In this document: piece after piece, positions 25,930 to 34,794 of the stretch | Layout: every line of letters starts with the position of its first letter | How positions within the stretch are numbered: the first letter of the stretch is position 1 | Assembly: GCA_945885345.1 (NCBI GenBank) | Contig: CAMCYP010000001.1 | Location: 1 to 64,000, forward strand | Origin: Bordetella parapertussis | GTDB lineage: Bacteria; Pseudomonadota; Gammaproteobacteria; Burkholderiales; SG8-41 | Direction of reading: 5' to 3' | Length of the DNA stretch: 64,000 nucleotides | Notes under the pieces: generated by a model | Told to the model about the DNA's origin: nothing | Databases searched by the model: none | Seen by the model: the letters and a program-made list of their open reading frames with translations, nothing else | Made by a program: the position numbers and the translations under genes

Positions 25930-26958
25930 ATGAACAACCTGCCCCGCATCGGCTTCATGCTCGGTGACGTCACCGGCATTGGCCCCGAAATTGCCGCCAA
26001 ACTGCTGGCCACCGGCAAACCCGCGCAAGTCGCCAAGGTGGTGATCATTGGCGACAAACGCGTACTCGAACTCGGCATGCACAACGCCGGCGTCAAAATT
26101 CCGCACACCGTGTATCGCAGCATTGATGAAGTGACCTGGCCACGCCAGGACCTGCCGTTGCTCGACCTCGGCAACACCGATCCGGCGAAATACCCGCAGG
26201 GCACGTCTTCCGATGAAGCCGGCAAGCTCGCCGGTGACACGCTGAAGGTGATGATCGACCTCGCCCTCGCCGGAAAACTCGACGGCATCTGCTTCGCGCC
26301 GCTGAACAAGGGTGCGATGAACCGCGGCGGCTGGAAATTCAACGACGAACACCAGATGTTCGCCAAGCTCACCGACCACAGCGGCTTTTTCGGTGAAATG
26401 AACGTCATCGACCAGTTCAGCACCTTCCGCGTCACCTCGCACGTCGCGCTGCGCGAAGCGGTGAACATGATCACCCCGGAACGCATCACCGCCGCGGTCA
26501 ACCTCGCTAACGACACGTTGCGCGCTGTCGGCAAAACCAGTCCGCGCATCGGCGTTGCCGCACTCAACCCGCACAACGGTGAAAACGGCCTGTTCGGCGA
26601 CGAAGAAATCCGCATCATCCGCCCCACCGTCGACAAGCTGAAAAACGGCGGCATCAACTGCCAGGGCCCGATTTCATCCGACGTGATTTTCCTGAAAGCG
26701 CTGAAAGGCGACTTCGATGGCGTGGTCATGATGTACCACGACCAGGGCCAGATCGCGACCAAGCTGCTCGGCTTCAACAAGGGCGTCACCGTGACCGCCG
26801 GCCTCAAAACCGTATTCACTACGCCCGCCCACGGCACGGCCTATGACATCGTCGGCCAGGGCAAGGCTGATCCCGGCGCAATGGAACATGCATTCACGCT
26901 GGCCACCAGCCTCGCCGCAGGACGCAAGGCGGCAGCCGCTGCCAACGCCGCAGCCTGA
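25930..26958 (+). CDS. PdxA-family dehydrogenase (catabolic paralogue)
   Basis: A 342-residue member of the PdxA family. PdxA oxidises 4-phospho-hydroxythreonine; PdxA2-type paralogues act on sugar-acid or other phosphates. Seen: GDVTGIGPEIAAKLL near 12-26, FNDEHQMFAKLT, then YHDQGQ and the TPAHGTAYDIVGQGKADPGA block, giving the three metal His positions. ATG 25930 is preferred to ATG 25909 because GGAG lies 5 bp before it. Its place between MmgE/PrpD and a Bug receptor suggests a catabolic role, not vitamin B6 synthesis (inference). It ends with an Ala-rich stretch of about 15 residues. Confidence 0.88.
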   Translation: MNNLPRIGFMLGDVTGIGPEIAAKLLATGKPAQVAKVVIIGDKRVLELGMHNAGVKIPHTVYRSIDEVTWPRQDLPLLDLGNTDPAKYPQGTSSDEAGKLAGDTLKVMIDLALAGKLDGICFAPLNKGAMNRGGWKFNDEHQMFAKLTDHSGFFGEMNVIDQFSTFRVTSHVALREAVNMITPERITAAVNLANDTLRAVGKTSPRIGVAALNPHNGENGLFGDEEIRIIRPTVDKLKNGGINCQGPISSDVIFLKALKGDFDGVVMMYHDQGQIATKLLGFNKGVTVTAGLKTVFTTPAHGTAYDIVGQGKADPGAMEHAFTLATSLAAGRKAAAAANAAA

Positions 26959-27020
26959 ACCCAAATAACGCAGTACTGACCAAGCAGCAGACCCACCATA
27001 ATAAACCGGAGGAAAACAAC

Positions 27021-28010
27021 ATGACCAAAACCGTAATTTCACGACTGCCGATTTCGAGCCTGCTGATGGGCGCCGTGCTGGCAACCTTTACCGCACAAGG
27101 CATGGCAGCCGACTGGCAGCCGACCAAACCGATCCGCATGCTGGTGGGCTTCGCCCCCGGCGGCGGCACCGACGCCACCGCGCGTGCGATGGCCAGCAAA
27201 CTCAACGAACGCCTGGGCCAGCAACTCATCATCGACAACCGTCCCGGTGCCGCCGGCAATATCGCGACTGAAATCCTGTCCCAATCCACCCCGGACGGCT
27301 ACACCATCCTGATGGGTACCATCGCTGCACTGGCGATCAACCCTTCGCTGTACAAAAAACTGCCCTTTGATCCGCTGAAGGACCTGCAGCCGATTTCGCG
27401 CGCAGTTGATTCGACCAACGCGCTGGTGGTGCATCCCTCGGTACCGGCTAAAAACGTCAAGGAACTGATCGCGCTGGCCAAGACCAAACCGCTGAATGGC
27501 GGCTCATCGGGTGTCGGCGGCGCCGGCCACCTTGCGCTGGAACTCTTTAATCTGCAGGCCGGCACCAAGATCGTCCACATCGCCTACAAGGGCGGCGGCC
27601 CGGCGATGGCCGACCTGATTGGCGGTAACATCCACCTGATTTTTGCGACCGCCGCAAGCGCCATCGGCAACATCAAGTCCGGCAGGATCCGCGCACTGGC
27701 GGTATCCACCGCCAAACGTTCCGGCCTGCTGCCCGATCTGCCGACCGTCGCCGAGGCCGGCCTCAAGGGCTTCGAAGCCAACAACTGGTATGGCATCCTG
27801 GTGCCGGCAAAAACGCCGCGTAACATTGTCGACCGCCTGAACAAGGACATCGTCGCCGTGCTGAACATGCCTGATCTCAAGGAATTCCTGTTCAAGCAGG
27901 GCCTCGACGTCGCACCGAGCACACCCGAGGCATTCGGCGCCTACATCAGGTCGGAAAAGGCGCAGTGGGAAAAAGTGATCAAGGCTGCAGGCCTGTTTCA
28001 CAGCAACTGA
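27021..28010 (+). CDS. Bug/TctC periplasmic solute receptor 9
   Basis: A 329-residue Bug receptor with CCGGAGGAAAA 5 bp before ATG 27021. Signal peptide 1-29 (QGMA|A), GFAPGGGTD (43-51), DNRPGAAGNIATE, TPDGYTILMGTIAALAINPS and IAYKGGGPAM. Receptors 9, 10 and 15 share the VGFxPGG/IIGFPPGG start (mature ADW in 9 and 10) and the EVIKAA-type C-terminus and form a subgroup. It ends the plus-strand unit MmgE/PrpD - PdxA-like - Bug and converges on the metallo-hydrolase. Confidence 0.93.
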   Translation: MTKTVISRLPISSLLMGAVLATFTAQGMAADWQPTKPIRMLVGFAPGGGTDATARAMASKLNERLGQQLIIDNRPGAAGNIATEILSQSTPDGYTILMGTIAALAINPSLYKKLPFDPLKDLQPISRAVDSTNALVVHPSVPAKNVKELIALAKTKPLNGGSSGVGGAGHLALELFNLQAGTKIVHIAYKGGGPAMADLIGGNIHLIFATAASAIGNIKSGRIRALAVSTAKRSGLLPDLPTVAEAGLKGFEANNWYGILVPAKTPRNIVDRLNKDIVAVLNMPDLKEFLFKQGLDVAPSTPEAFGAYIRSEKAQWEKVIKAAGLFHSN

Positions 28011-28070
28011 CCGGCGCATTGCATCCGGCGGACCGCGCGGCGACAGTAGCGCAGTCCGCCGGCGGTGTAA

Positions 28071-28889
28071 TCAGAACTCGATCTTGTCGCCCGGCTTCAG
28101 CGGAAACACTTTCACACCGGCATCCCCCAGCGCGCCCATGTATTCCGTGGGCGTGCCCTTGCCCAGGGGATTCGCGCCATAGTGCATCGGGATCGCGAAC
28201 TTCGGCTTGACCAGTTCTCTCGTCGCATAAGCTGCATCCCGCGGGTCCATCGTGAAATGGCCGCCGATGGGAATCAACAGCAGATCCGGCTTGTAGTACT
28301 CGCCGATCCATTTCATATCGCCGAACACGCCGGTATCACCCATGTGGTAAATCCGGAAACCGTTCTCCAACTCGATGATGAACCCGACGGGTTCACCGCC
28401 GGGATGCGTCTCGTTCCGGCTGGTGACCGGATTGTTCCAGACGAATACCGAGGAATGCTCGGCGTGGGTCGCCGTAACCTTGATGCCGGGAACCGGCGTG
28501 ATTGTGCCCCCCTTGTTGAATCGCGGCAGCATCTGCGGCGGAAGCACCCCCAGGGTGGTGAGCGTCATGTTCAGATCACCCGGAGACCACATCGGGATAT
28601 TGTTCAACTTGGCCAGCGCCGGCGCGTCGCCAATATGGTCGCCATGGCCATGGCTGACCAGAATCAGGTCGACCTTGCCCAGCGCCTCCAGATTCTTGTA
28701 CTGGGCGGGGGTCAGGGGATTCTTGATCAGCCAGGGATCAGTCACGATCACTTTGCCGCCGGGCGTGGTGATTCTGAAGGCCGACTGCCCCAGCCAGAGC
28801 ACTTCGGTCTTGCCGGACGACACATCGGCAGCCAGCACCGGAACAACAATACCACTCGCTGCCAATACCAATGCGCTAAGCCATTTCAT
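28071..28889 (-). CDS. Secreted metallo-beta-lactamase-fold hydrolase
   Basis: A 272-residue metal-dependent hydrolase of the UlaG/UPF0173 type. Seen: signal peptide 1-20 (PVLA|A), TEVLWLGQSAFRITTPGGK near 29-47, the zinc motif SHGHGDH near 79-85, ATHAEHSS, YHMGDTGVFGD (metal Asp) and AIPMHYG. ATG 28889 is used because AAGGAGGGGGG precedes it; the ATG at 28907 would place that site inside the gene. Most UPF0173 proteins are cytoplasmic, so the clear signal peptide is unusual. Third gene of the LysR-divergent operon, after the CHA-aldolase-like and Pht5-like genes. Substrate unknown; a lactone is one option. Confidence 0.85.
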   Translation of the reverse strand: MKWLSALVLAASGIVVPVLAADVSSGKTEVLWLGQSAFRITTPGGKVIVTDPWLIKNPLTPAQYKNLEALGKVDLILVSHGHGDHIGDAPALAKLNNIPMWSPGDLNMTLTTLGVLPPQMLPRFNKGGTITPVPGIKVTATHAEHSSVFVWNNPVTSRNETHPGGEPVGFIIELENGFRIYHMGDTGVFGDMKWIGEYYKPDLLLIPIGGHFTMDPRDAAYATRELVKPKFAIPMHYGANPLGKGTPTEYMGALGDAGVKVFPLKPGDKIEF

Positions 28890-28903
28890 ACCCCCCTCCT
28901 TGG

Positions 28904-29794
28904 TCATAACTTGCGTGTTACATCGTCGAAAAGCTCGTCAACCTCGTAGCGCCGCGGAATCATCTTCTGTCGATAGATATAATCCACGGCCACTTCAAGA
29001 TTGCGCCGATTGGCTTCGACGCCAAACGGATTCAGATCAATTTCATTCATCACCGGCAATCCAGCGGCCCTCTTGCTCTCTGCGAGCATCCGGTAGACCT
29101 CTTTCACGGCCGCCGGATCGGAATCCAGCAGGGATTGCTTGACCACCACCATGTGATTGATCTGCAGCGCCTGATTGCGCTCCCGCCAAACCCGGGCGGA
29201 GGCTGCAGGTTCCGCAATCAGGGGTTTCAGCCGCGAATCATCGGGTATTGCGGGGACAACGGCTGCGTCGACTTCCCCGTTGATAAGCATGTCCAACAGA
29301 TCCCGGCCCTGCGCAGCCCGCTCGACGTTGGGCGGATCACGGTATTCGGCAACATGCGGGTCTTCGAAAGTCACCCAAAGCACTGCATCCGGATCCAGTC
29401 CGTAGTCATCCGCAAGAATGCCGCGTATCCAGGTGACCGTCGTCACCGAATAGGAACGGATGCCCACCCGGCGTCCGGCAAGATCGGCCGGGGCCAGCGG
29501 GCCGCGTTCGGCGTTATAGACGAGGTACGGATGCTGATCCCGGCTCACCACAACCGCTGGCAGAAGTGCCAATGGCTTCGCATGCGCCTTGGCCATCAAA
29601 AACGTCACGATGGCCAGCTCGGCGATGTCGAATTCAAGATCACGCACCACTCGCTTGAAGGCATGATTGGGCGTTTTTACATCAGCATAATCCAGATTGA
29701 CCATCGGCGAATTCACGCGGCCGTCCTTCAATGCGCGTGTAACCGGATAATCGCCCAGCAATGTGCGCAGGCGGATCGCCACGGCGTCACTCAT
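28904..29794 (-). CDS. Pht5-like/ABC-binding-protein-fold protein 1
   Basis: A 296-residue protein related to 4,5-dihydroxyphthalate decarboxylase (Pht5) and NMT1/THI5-like binding proteins. Seen: [19 protein letters not shown] near the start, [14 protein letters not shown] and the conserved [20 protein letters not shown] near 107-126. No signal peptide starts at ATG 29794, so it is probably cytoplasmic and may be an enzyme rather than a transport protein. An upstream start in the same frame would overlap the previous gene by about 80 bp; ATG 29794 overlaps it by 8 bp. Two paralogues are at 33776 and 61370. Confidence 0.85.
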   Translation of the reverse strand: MSDAVAIRLRTLLGDYPVTRALKDGRVNSPMVNLDYADVKTPNHAFKRVVRDLEFDIAELAIVTFLMAKAHAKPLALLPAVVVSRDQHPYLVYNAERGPLAPADLAGRRVGIRSYSVTTVTWIRGILADDYGLDPDAVLWVTFEDPHVAEYRDPPNVERAAQGRDLLDMLINGEVDAAVVPAIPDDSRLKPLIAEPAASARVWRERNQALQINHMVVVKQSLLDSDPAAVKEVYRMLAESKRAAGLPVMNEIDLNPFGVEANRRNLEVAVDYIYRQKMIPRRYEVDELFDDVTRKL

Positions 29795-30467
29795 CGACGT
29801 AAACCAGCCCCGCAGCGGCAAGCTTGTCGCGCATCGCGTAGATGTCCAGACCCAGCTCTCCGGAGGCAAGCCGGCTGCGATTGACTTCTTCCTTCTTCAG
29901 CCGCGCCTCGCAAGCTACCAGCACCGCTTCCGCCTGCCCGACCGGCACCACGACCACGCCATCGTCATCCGCAACGATAACGTCGCCCGGACAAACCTGT
30001 GCGCCCGCACAGACCACAAGCACATTCACCGCTCCGGGCGTGGCTTTGACAGTGCCCTTGGCCGAGATTGCCCTCGGCCAAACCGGGAACCGCATTTCCC
30101 GCAACACCCTGACATCCCGGCAACCGGCATCGATGACCAGCCCGGCCACGCCCCTGGCCCGCATCGAGGTCGCCAGCAGTTCGCCAAACATGCCATCGGT
30201 GTTTTCGGCACTGCAGGCCACCACCATCACGTCGCCGGGTTTGCAAACTTCCACCGCGACATGCAGCATCCAGTTGTCCCCTGGATGAGACAGCACGGTC
30301 ACGGCGCTGCCTGCGGCCGCCGCTCCCTCGTAGATCGGCCGCATGCAGGGCTGCATCAACCCGGTCCTGCCCATGGCCTCGTGCACGGTAGCGACGCCGC
30401 ACTCGCCCAGTCGTTTGATGACAGCCGCTTCCGCCCGCTGAATACTGCGCACAACCACACTTTTCAT
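29787..30467 (-). CDS. ligK: CHA aldolase-like (LigK/RraA family)
   Basis: A 226-residue RraA-fold protein that resembles 4-carboxy-4-hydroxy-2-oxoadipate (CHA) aldolase, which splits CHA to pyruvate and oxaloacetate. Seen: [13 protein letters not shown] (24-36), [13 protein letters not shown] (94-106) and [12 protein letters not shown] (114-125), with Arg117 and Asp118 at the positions used by the aldolase, then [16 protein letters not shown]. Length matches LigK (about 227). ATG 30467 is behind GGGGAT and after the palindromic operator; the open frame further upstream runs through that operator and is rejected. RraA proper is about 160 residues, so this is the longer enzyme group. Confidence 0.85.
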   Translation of the reverse strand: MKSVVVRSIQRAEAAVIKRLGECGVATVHEAMGRTGLMQPCMRPIYEGAAAAGSAVTVLSHPGDNWMLHVAVEVCKPGDVMVVACSAENTDGMFGELLATSMRARGVAGLVIDAGCRDVRVLREMRFPVWPRAISAKGTVKATPGAVNVLVVCAGAQVCPGDVIVADDDGVVVVPVGQAEAVLVACEARLKKEEVNRSRLASGELGLDIYAMRDKLAAAGLVYVDE

Positions 30468-30588
30468 TGAATATCCCCAGAACAGATGCCAGACCAGGTG
30501 CCAGACCCCGTTCCGGCTTTGCGCGGGGTGCAGTCCCGTCCGGCTGCGAACCGGTATTCTGTTGCAAATCAGACCCCTGAAAAACGAC

Positions 30589-30645
30589 AATAGCGGACTA
30601 TCTGTTATGCTGATCCCACATAACAGATAACCTGTGTCCGCTATT
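30589..30645. promoter_or_regulatory. Nested inverted repeats, LysR operator candidate
   Basis: Two perfect inverted repeats are nested. The outer arms are AATAGCGGAC (30589-30598) and GTCCGCTATT (30636-30645); the inner arms are TATCTGTTATG (30599-30609) and CATAACAGATA (30619-30629), with a 9-nt centre. It lies in the gap between the CHA-aldolase operon and lysR, as expected for an autoregulated LysR divergon, and contains the T-N11-A type spacing. Confidence 0.75.
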
Positions 30646-30685
30646 GGCTGGCACGCCTGATTGCCCAATAATCCGGAGGCTGTCG

Positions 30686-31612
30686 ATGGATATCAAACAA
30701 CTGGAGTGTTTCGTCCGAGTGGCTGAACTGGGCAGCTTCACCAAAGCATCTGCAATGATCGGCATCTCCCAGTCCGTGCTGAGCAGACAAGTTCGTCAAC
30801 TTGAACTCGAAATCAAAAAACATCTGTTGCACCGCAACGGCCGCGGGGTCACCACGACCGAAAGCGGCAAACGCCTGTTTGCACATGGCAAGGGAATATT
30901 GCGTCAGATCGAACTCGCACGACAGGAGATTGAAAATGCGGAAATGTCTCCGATCGGCAAGGTCGTTATCGGATTTCCGCCCAGCGTGGGCAAATTGCTA
31001 ACTGTGCGCACGGTGTCACACTTCCGCCAGCAATTCGGCAAAGCGTCGATCGGCATCGTCGAAGGCCTGACCACCACAATGCAGGAGTGGCTGCGACTTG
31101 GCCGGCTGGATTTCGCGATTCTCTACCACCCGACGCCGGTTCCCGAACTGCAGTATGAACACGCCTGGTCGGAGGATATGTATCTGATCAGCCCGAACCC
31201 GACGGGCCGCAAGCTGCCCAAACGCGTCCGCATGGCCGACCTGTCACGCTACCCGCTGATCATTCCGAGCCGCCCGAATTCCATCCGAAATATGATCGAG
31301 ACCGAATTTGACCGGCAGCATGTTGCGCTCAATATCGCTCTCGAAATCGACTCCATTACCGCACTGACCGACCTGGTAGCCAAAGGCATGGGGCATGCCA
31401 TCCTCTCGCGCTACTCCATTCAGGATCACGCGATGCGCGGCCAGTTGCATGCCGCGCGGATTACCACGCCCCACATCGCCAGCGATATCGTCATCGCGAC
31501 GTCCACGCAGCGACCGCTCACGCGCCTCGCCGAACAAACCATTCACGTCATCAAGTCGATCATTGCGGACGTCATCGCAAACAGTCCGGATCTGGACCTC
31601 CATCACGCATGA
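30686..31612 (+). CDS. LysR-family transcriptional regulator
   Basis: A 308-residue LysR regulator. The winged helix-turn-helix covers residues 1-60 ([20 protein letters not shown], then [14 protein letters not shown]), followed by a linker helix and a periplasmic-binding-like effector domain (about 90-300). ATG 30686 has CGGAGG 5 bp upstream; an ATG 14 codons earlier lies just beyond the operator and is less likely. It is divergent from the CHA-aldolase operon and leads the Bug-LigJ-Pht5-Bug set, so it probably controls both arms through the nested repeats. The ligand is presumably an intermediate of the 4,5-cleavage route (inference). Confidence 0.93.
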   Translation: MDIKQLECFVRVAELGSFTKASAMIGISQSVLSRQVRQLELEIKKHLLHRNGRGVTTTESGKRLFAHGKGILRQIELARQEIENAEMSPIGKVVIGFPPSVGKLLTVRTVSHFRQQFGKASIGIVEGLTTTMQEWLRLGRLDFAILYHPTPVPELQYEHAWSEDMYLISPNPTGRKLPKRVRMADLSRYPLIIPSRPNSIRNMIETEFDRQHVALNIALEIDSITALTDLVAKGMGHAILSRYSIQDHAMRGQLHAARITTPHIASDIVIATSTQRPLTRLAEQTIHVIKSIIADVIANSPDLDLHHA

Positions 31613-31653
31613 TCGCGACCGCTTCGCTCTCAACCTCGACAAAAGGAAAACCC

Positions 31654-32643
31654 ATGAAAATCAATGCTCTCAAAACACGCATACTGCTGGGCCTTGCTGC
31701 CGCAGTGCTGCCCAGCCTGACAACCACGCCGGCGCTCGCCGCGGACTGGAGTCCCAGTAAACCGGTTCGCTTCATTGTCGGCTTCCCGCCGGGCGGCGCC
31801 ACCGACCTCGTTTCACGGATCATGCAGCCGAAAATGTCCGCTTTGCTCGACAAGCAGGTGGTGGTCGACAATCGTCCCGGCGCGAACGGCACGATCTCGC
31901 TGCAGATCATTTCCCGCGCGGAACCCGACGGCCAAACGATCGGCATGGGCCATATCGGTGGCATTGTCATCAGCCCCACAATACAGAAAGTGCCTTACGA
32001 TCCGTTCAAGGACTTCACCTATGTCGGCATGCTGGTCACGCTACAGAACATCCTGATCGTGCACCCCTCCCTGCCGGCGAAGAACATGGCTGAATTTCTC
32101 GCGCACGCCAAGACCCAGCAGGGCCGTCTGAACTACGCCAGCTCGGGCATCGGCAGCCCCGGGCACCTCTCCGGCGTGCTGCTCGAAATGCTGACCAAGG
32201 TGTCCCTGAACCACATCCCCTACAAGGGCGGCGGCCCGGCCATTACCGATCTGATCGCCGGCCATGTACCTTCGTTTTTTGCAGTGATCTCCACGGCGGT
32301 GCCTCATGTGCAGTCTGGCAAGGTTCGCGCCATTGCAGTCACCGGCAACAAGCGAGCAGCAGCATTGCCGGACACGCCGACTGTCGCCGAAACCGGCGTC
32401 AAGGGTTATCTTTCCCTCAACTGGTATGGCATGGTCGCGCCGGCCAAGACTCCGGCAGCGATCATCAATCGCCTGAACCGCGATATCGTCGCTACGCTCA
32501 AGGATCCCGAGGTCATCAGGCAACTCAATGTCCGCGGCATCGATGCCGCCCCCTCCACCGCTGCCGAATACCGTGCCTTCGCGGAAAGTGAACAGAAACG
32601 CTGGCTCCCGGTTATCAAGGCCGCCAGAATCCAATCGAACTGA
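31654..32643 (+). CDS. Bug/TctC periplasmic solute receptor 10
   Basis: A 329-residue Bug receptor, ATG 31654 behind AAAAGGAAAA. Signal peptide 1-29 (PALA|A), GFPPGGATD (43-51), DNRPGANGTISLQ, EPDGQTIGMGHIGGIVISPT and IPYKGGGPAI. It lacks the Tyr of PDGYT (PDGQT). Closest in the window to receptor 15 (GFPPGGATDL, VISPTI). It starts 41 bp after lysR and is followed 18 bp later by LigJ, so uptake and hydration of the ring-cleavage acid are likely co-expressed. Confidence 0.93.
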   Translation: MKINALKTRILLGLAAAVLPSLTTTPALAADWSPSKPVRFIVGFPPGGATDLVSRIMQPKMSALLDKQVVVDNRPGANGTISLQIISRAEPDGQTIGMGHIGGIVISPTIQKVPYDPFKDFTYVGMLVTLQNILIVHPSLPAKNMAEFLAHAKTQQGRLNYASSGIGSPGHLSGVLLEMLTKVSLNHIPYKGGGPAITDLIAGHVPSFFAVISTAVPHVQSGKVRAIAVTGNKRAAALPDTPTVAETGVKGYLSLNWYGMVAPAKTPAAIINRLNRDIVATLKDPEVIRQLNVRGIDAAPSTAAEYRAFAESEQKRWLPVIKAARIQSN

Positions 32644-32661
32644 ACTTCGGAGCCGCATTCA

Positions 32662-33675
32662 ATGATCATCGACTGTCACGGACACTACACCACCGCCCCA
32701 AAATCCCTCGAAGCCTTCCGCCAGCGCCAGATTGCCGGCCTGAAGGACGCCGCGCTCAGCCCGGTGAAAAATTCGCTGGTGATCCGCGATGATGAAATCC
32801 GTGACAGCATCGAAGGCGCGCAACTGCGCATCCAGCGCGAGCGCGGCACCGACCTGACGATTTTTTCGCCACGCGCTGGCGGCATGGCCCACCATGTCGG
32901 CAATGCCAAAACCAGCGCGCTGTGGACGGACATCTGCAACGAGCTGGTCCACCGCGTCTGCACACTGTTTCCGAAAAACTTTGTCGGCGTCTGCCAGCTG
33001 CCGCAAAGTCCCGGCGTGCGCCCCGACAATTGCATCCCGGAGCTCGAACGTTGCGTCAAGGAATACGGCTTCATCGGCTGCAACCTGAACCCGGACCCTG
33101 CTGGTGGTTACTGGACCGACCCGCCGCTGACCGACAAATGGTGGTACCCGTTGTATGAAAAACTGGTCGAGCTCGACGTGCCGGCGATGGTGCATGTGAG
33201 TTCCTCCTGCAACCCGGCCTTCCATTTCACCGGCGCGCATTACATCAATGGCGACACCACCGCGTTCATGCAGTTCATCACCTCGGATCTGTTCAAGGAT
33301 TTTCCGACGCTGCGTTTCGTGATTCCGCACGGCGGCGGCGCGGTGCCCTACCACTGGGGCCGTTACCGCGGCCTGGCGCAGGACATGGGCAAGCCAACAC
33401 TGCAGGAGCATCTGCTCAACAACGTTTATTTCGACACCTGCGTCTACCACCAGGCCGGCATTGATCTGCTGACGCGGGTGATCCCGGCCGACAACATTCT
33501 GTTCGCCTCGGAAATCGTCGGTGCAGTGAAAGGCATCGATCCCGAAACGGGCCACTACTACGATGACACCCGGCGTTACCTGGATGCCGTGACCACGCTT
33601 AGCGCCGCGGACAAGAAAAAAATCTTCGAGGACAATACCCGCAAGGTGTATCCACGACTTGAAAAGCGTGGATGA
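32662..33675 (+). CDS. ligJ: 4-oxalomesaconate hydratase (LigJ type)
   Basis: A 337-residue amidohydrolase-superfamily protein with strong resemblance to LigJ, which hydrates 4-oxalomesaconate to CHA. Seen: MIIDCHGHYT with His6 and His8, TIFSPRAGGMAHHVGN near 66-81, IGCNLNPDPAGGYW (138-151), MVHVSSSCNPAFH (176-188, His178), IPHGGGAVPYHWGR (221-234, His223) and FASEIVGAVKGIDPETGHYY (281-300, Glu284). ATG 32662 follows GGAG. Together with the LigK-like gene upstream and LigI at 20255 it completes the lower 4,5-cleavage sequence. A decayed second copy of its 3' end is at 35820-36020. Confidence 0.93.
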   Translation: MIIDCHGHYTTAPKSLEAFRQRQIAGLKDAALSPVKNSLVIRDDEIRDSIEGAQLRIQRERGTDLTIFSPRAGGMAHHVGNAKTSALWTDICNELVHRVCTLFPKNFVGVCQLPQSPGVRPDNCIPELERCVKEYGFIGCNLNPDPAGGYWTDPPLTDKWWYPLYEKLVELDVPAMVHVSSSCNPAFHFTGAHYINGDTTAFMQFITSDLFKDFPTLRFVIPHGGGAVPYHWGRYRGLAQDMGKPTLQEHLLNNVYFDTCVYHQAGIDLLTRVIPADNILFASEIVGAVKGIDPETGHYYDDTRRYLDAVTTLSAADKKKIFEDNTRKVYPRLEKRG

Positions 33676-33775
33676 TGAAGCGTGGCCATACCCATGGCCA
33701 AGCCGCGTGAAAGCGGACGTGGTGACGACACAGCGACCAGCTATACCTTTTACATAGCCCTCCACGGAACCAGCC

Positions 33776-34753
33776 ATGCCGCCCGCCCTGCCCTTGAGAA
33801 TCGCCATCGCCACCTATGGCCATACCGCCGCCTTCAAGAACGGCAGCATTACCGCCAATGGCATCCGTACGGATTTTGTCGAAGTCACGCCGATCATCGC
33901 CGCGTTCCGGCGCATGGTCAGGGACCTGGAATTTGACGTCTGTGAAATGGCCTCGGCCACCTACATGATCGCGCGCGAGGCCGGCCTGCCGGTGAGGGCG
34001 TTGCCGGTATTCACCTACCGCCGCTTTCATCACTCCGGATTTGTCTGCCATCCGGATGCGGGCATCCGCGTACCGAGGGATCTTGAAGGCAAGCGAGTCG
34101 GTGTTCGTGCCTGGTCGGTGACCACCGGCATCTGGACCCGGGGCATCCTGCAGAACGAGCATGGCGTGGATCTGTCGAAGATCACCTGGGTGGTCGATGA
34201 CGAAGAACATGTGCAAAACCTGCGGCTGCCGCCCAACGTGGAGCAGGCGCCTGCGGGACGTTCGCTGGCCGAGCTGATGGCTGCCAGCGAGCTGCAGGCC
34301 GCATTCACCGACAACGCCGGCATCGGCCGGTCCGGTCCGCCCAAAGCCGGCTGGCTGAGCACAAAACTGCCGGAAACCTATGTCGAATTGTTCAGCGAGG
34401 CACCGCGCCTCGAATCCGAATGGTTCCGCAATACCGGCATTTACCCCGTTCACAGCCTGGTCGTGATCAAGGACGCGCTGCTGGAACAGCATCCGTGGAT
34501 CGCGAAAAGCCTGTTCGACGCCCTGCTCGGCGCCAAGGAAACCTACCTCCGGCAACTGCATGCCGGAGAATCGGTCTCGGACAAGGATGAGCACTACCGG
34601 AAGCTGGCCGCAGTGGTCGGTGATCCTTTGCCTTATGGCGTCGCCAACAACCGTCCCGCCATCGAAGCACTGATCAACTATAGCCGCCAGCAGGGACTGC
34701 TCAGAAAACCCGCATCCGTGGAAGAATTGTTTCTCGATCCGGAAAAAAACTGA
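33776..34753 (+). CDS. Pht5-like/ABC-binding-protein-fold protein 2
   Basis: A 325-residue relative of 4,5-dihydroxyphthalate decarboxylase. Seen: PLRIAIATYGHTAAFKNGSI near the start, VRDLEFDVCEMASATYMIA near 43-61 and GKRVGVRAWSVTTGIWTRGI near 105-124. No signal peptide, so cytoplasmic, either a decarboxylase or an orphan binding protein. It is longer than the other two copies by about 30 residues, with a middle stretch FTDNAGIGRSGPPKAGW that they lack. Ribosome site weak (ACGGA). It lies between LigJ and Bug receptor 11 in the LysR-led set. Confidence 0.85.
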   Translation: MPPALPLRIAIATYGHTAAFKNGSITANGIRTDFVEVTPIIAAFRRMVRDLEFDVCEMASATYMIAREAGLPVRALPVFTYRRFHHSGFVCHPDAGIRVPRDLEGKRVGVRAWSVTTGIWTRGILQNEHGVDLSKITWVVDDEEHVQNLRLPPNVEQAPAGRSLAELMAASELQAAFTDNAGIGRSGPPKAGWLSTKLPETYVELFSEAPRLESEWFRNTGIYPVHSLVVIKDALLEQHPWIAKSLFDALLGAKETYLRQLHAGESVSDKDEHYRKLAAVVGDPLPYGVANNRPAIEALINYSRQQGLLRKPASVEELFLDPEKN

Positions 34754-34794
34754 CTACAATCCATCGCCATGACCTGCCCATCCGGAAGATACCC

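Noticed and set aside
25429-26837. Minus-strand frames of about 380-400 codons
   Set aside because: Antisense to the MmgE/PrpD and PdxA-like genes; both real genes have full family motifs.
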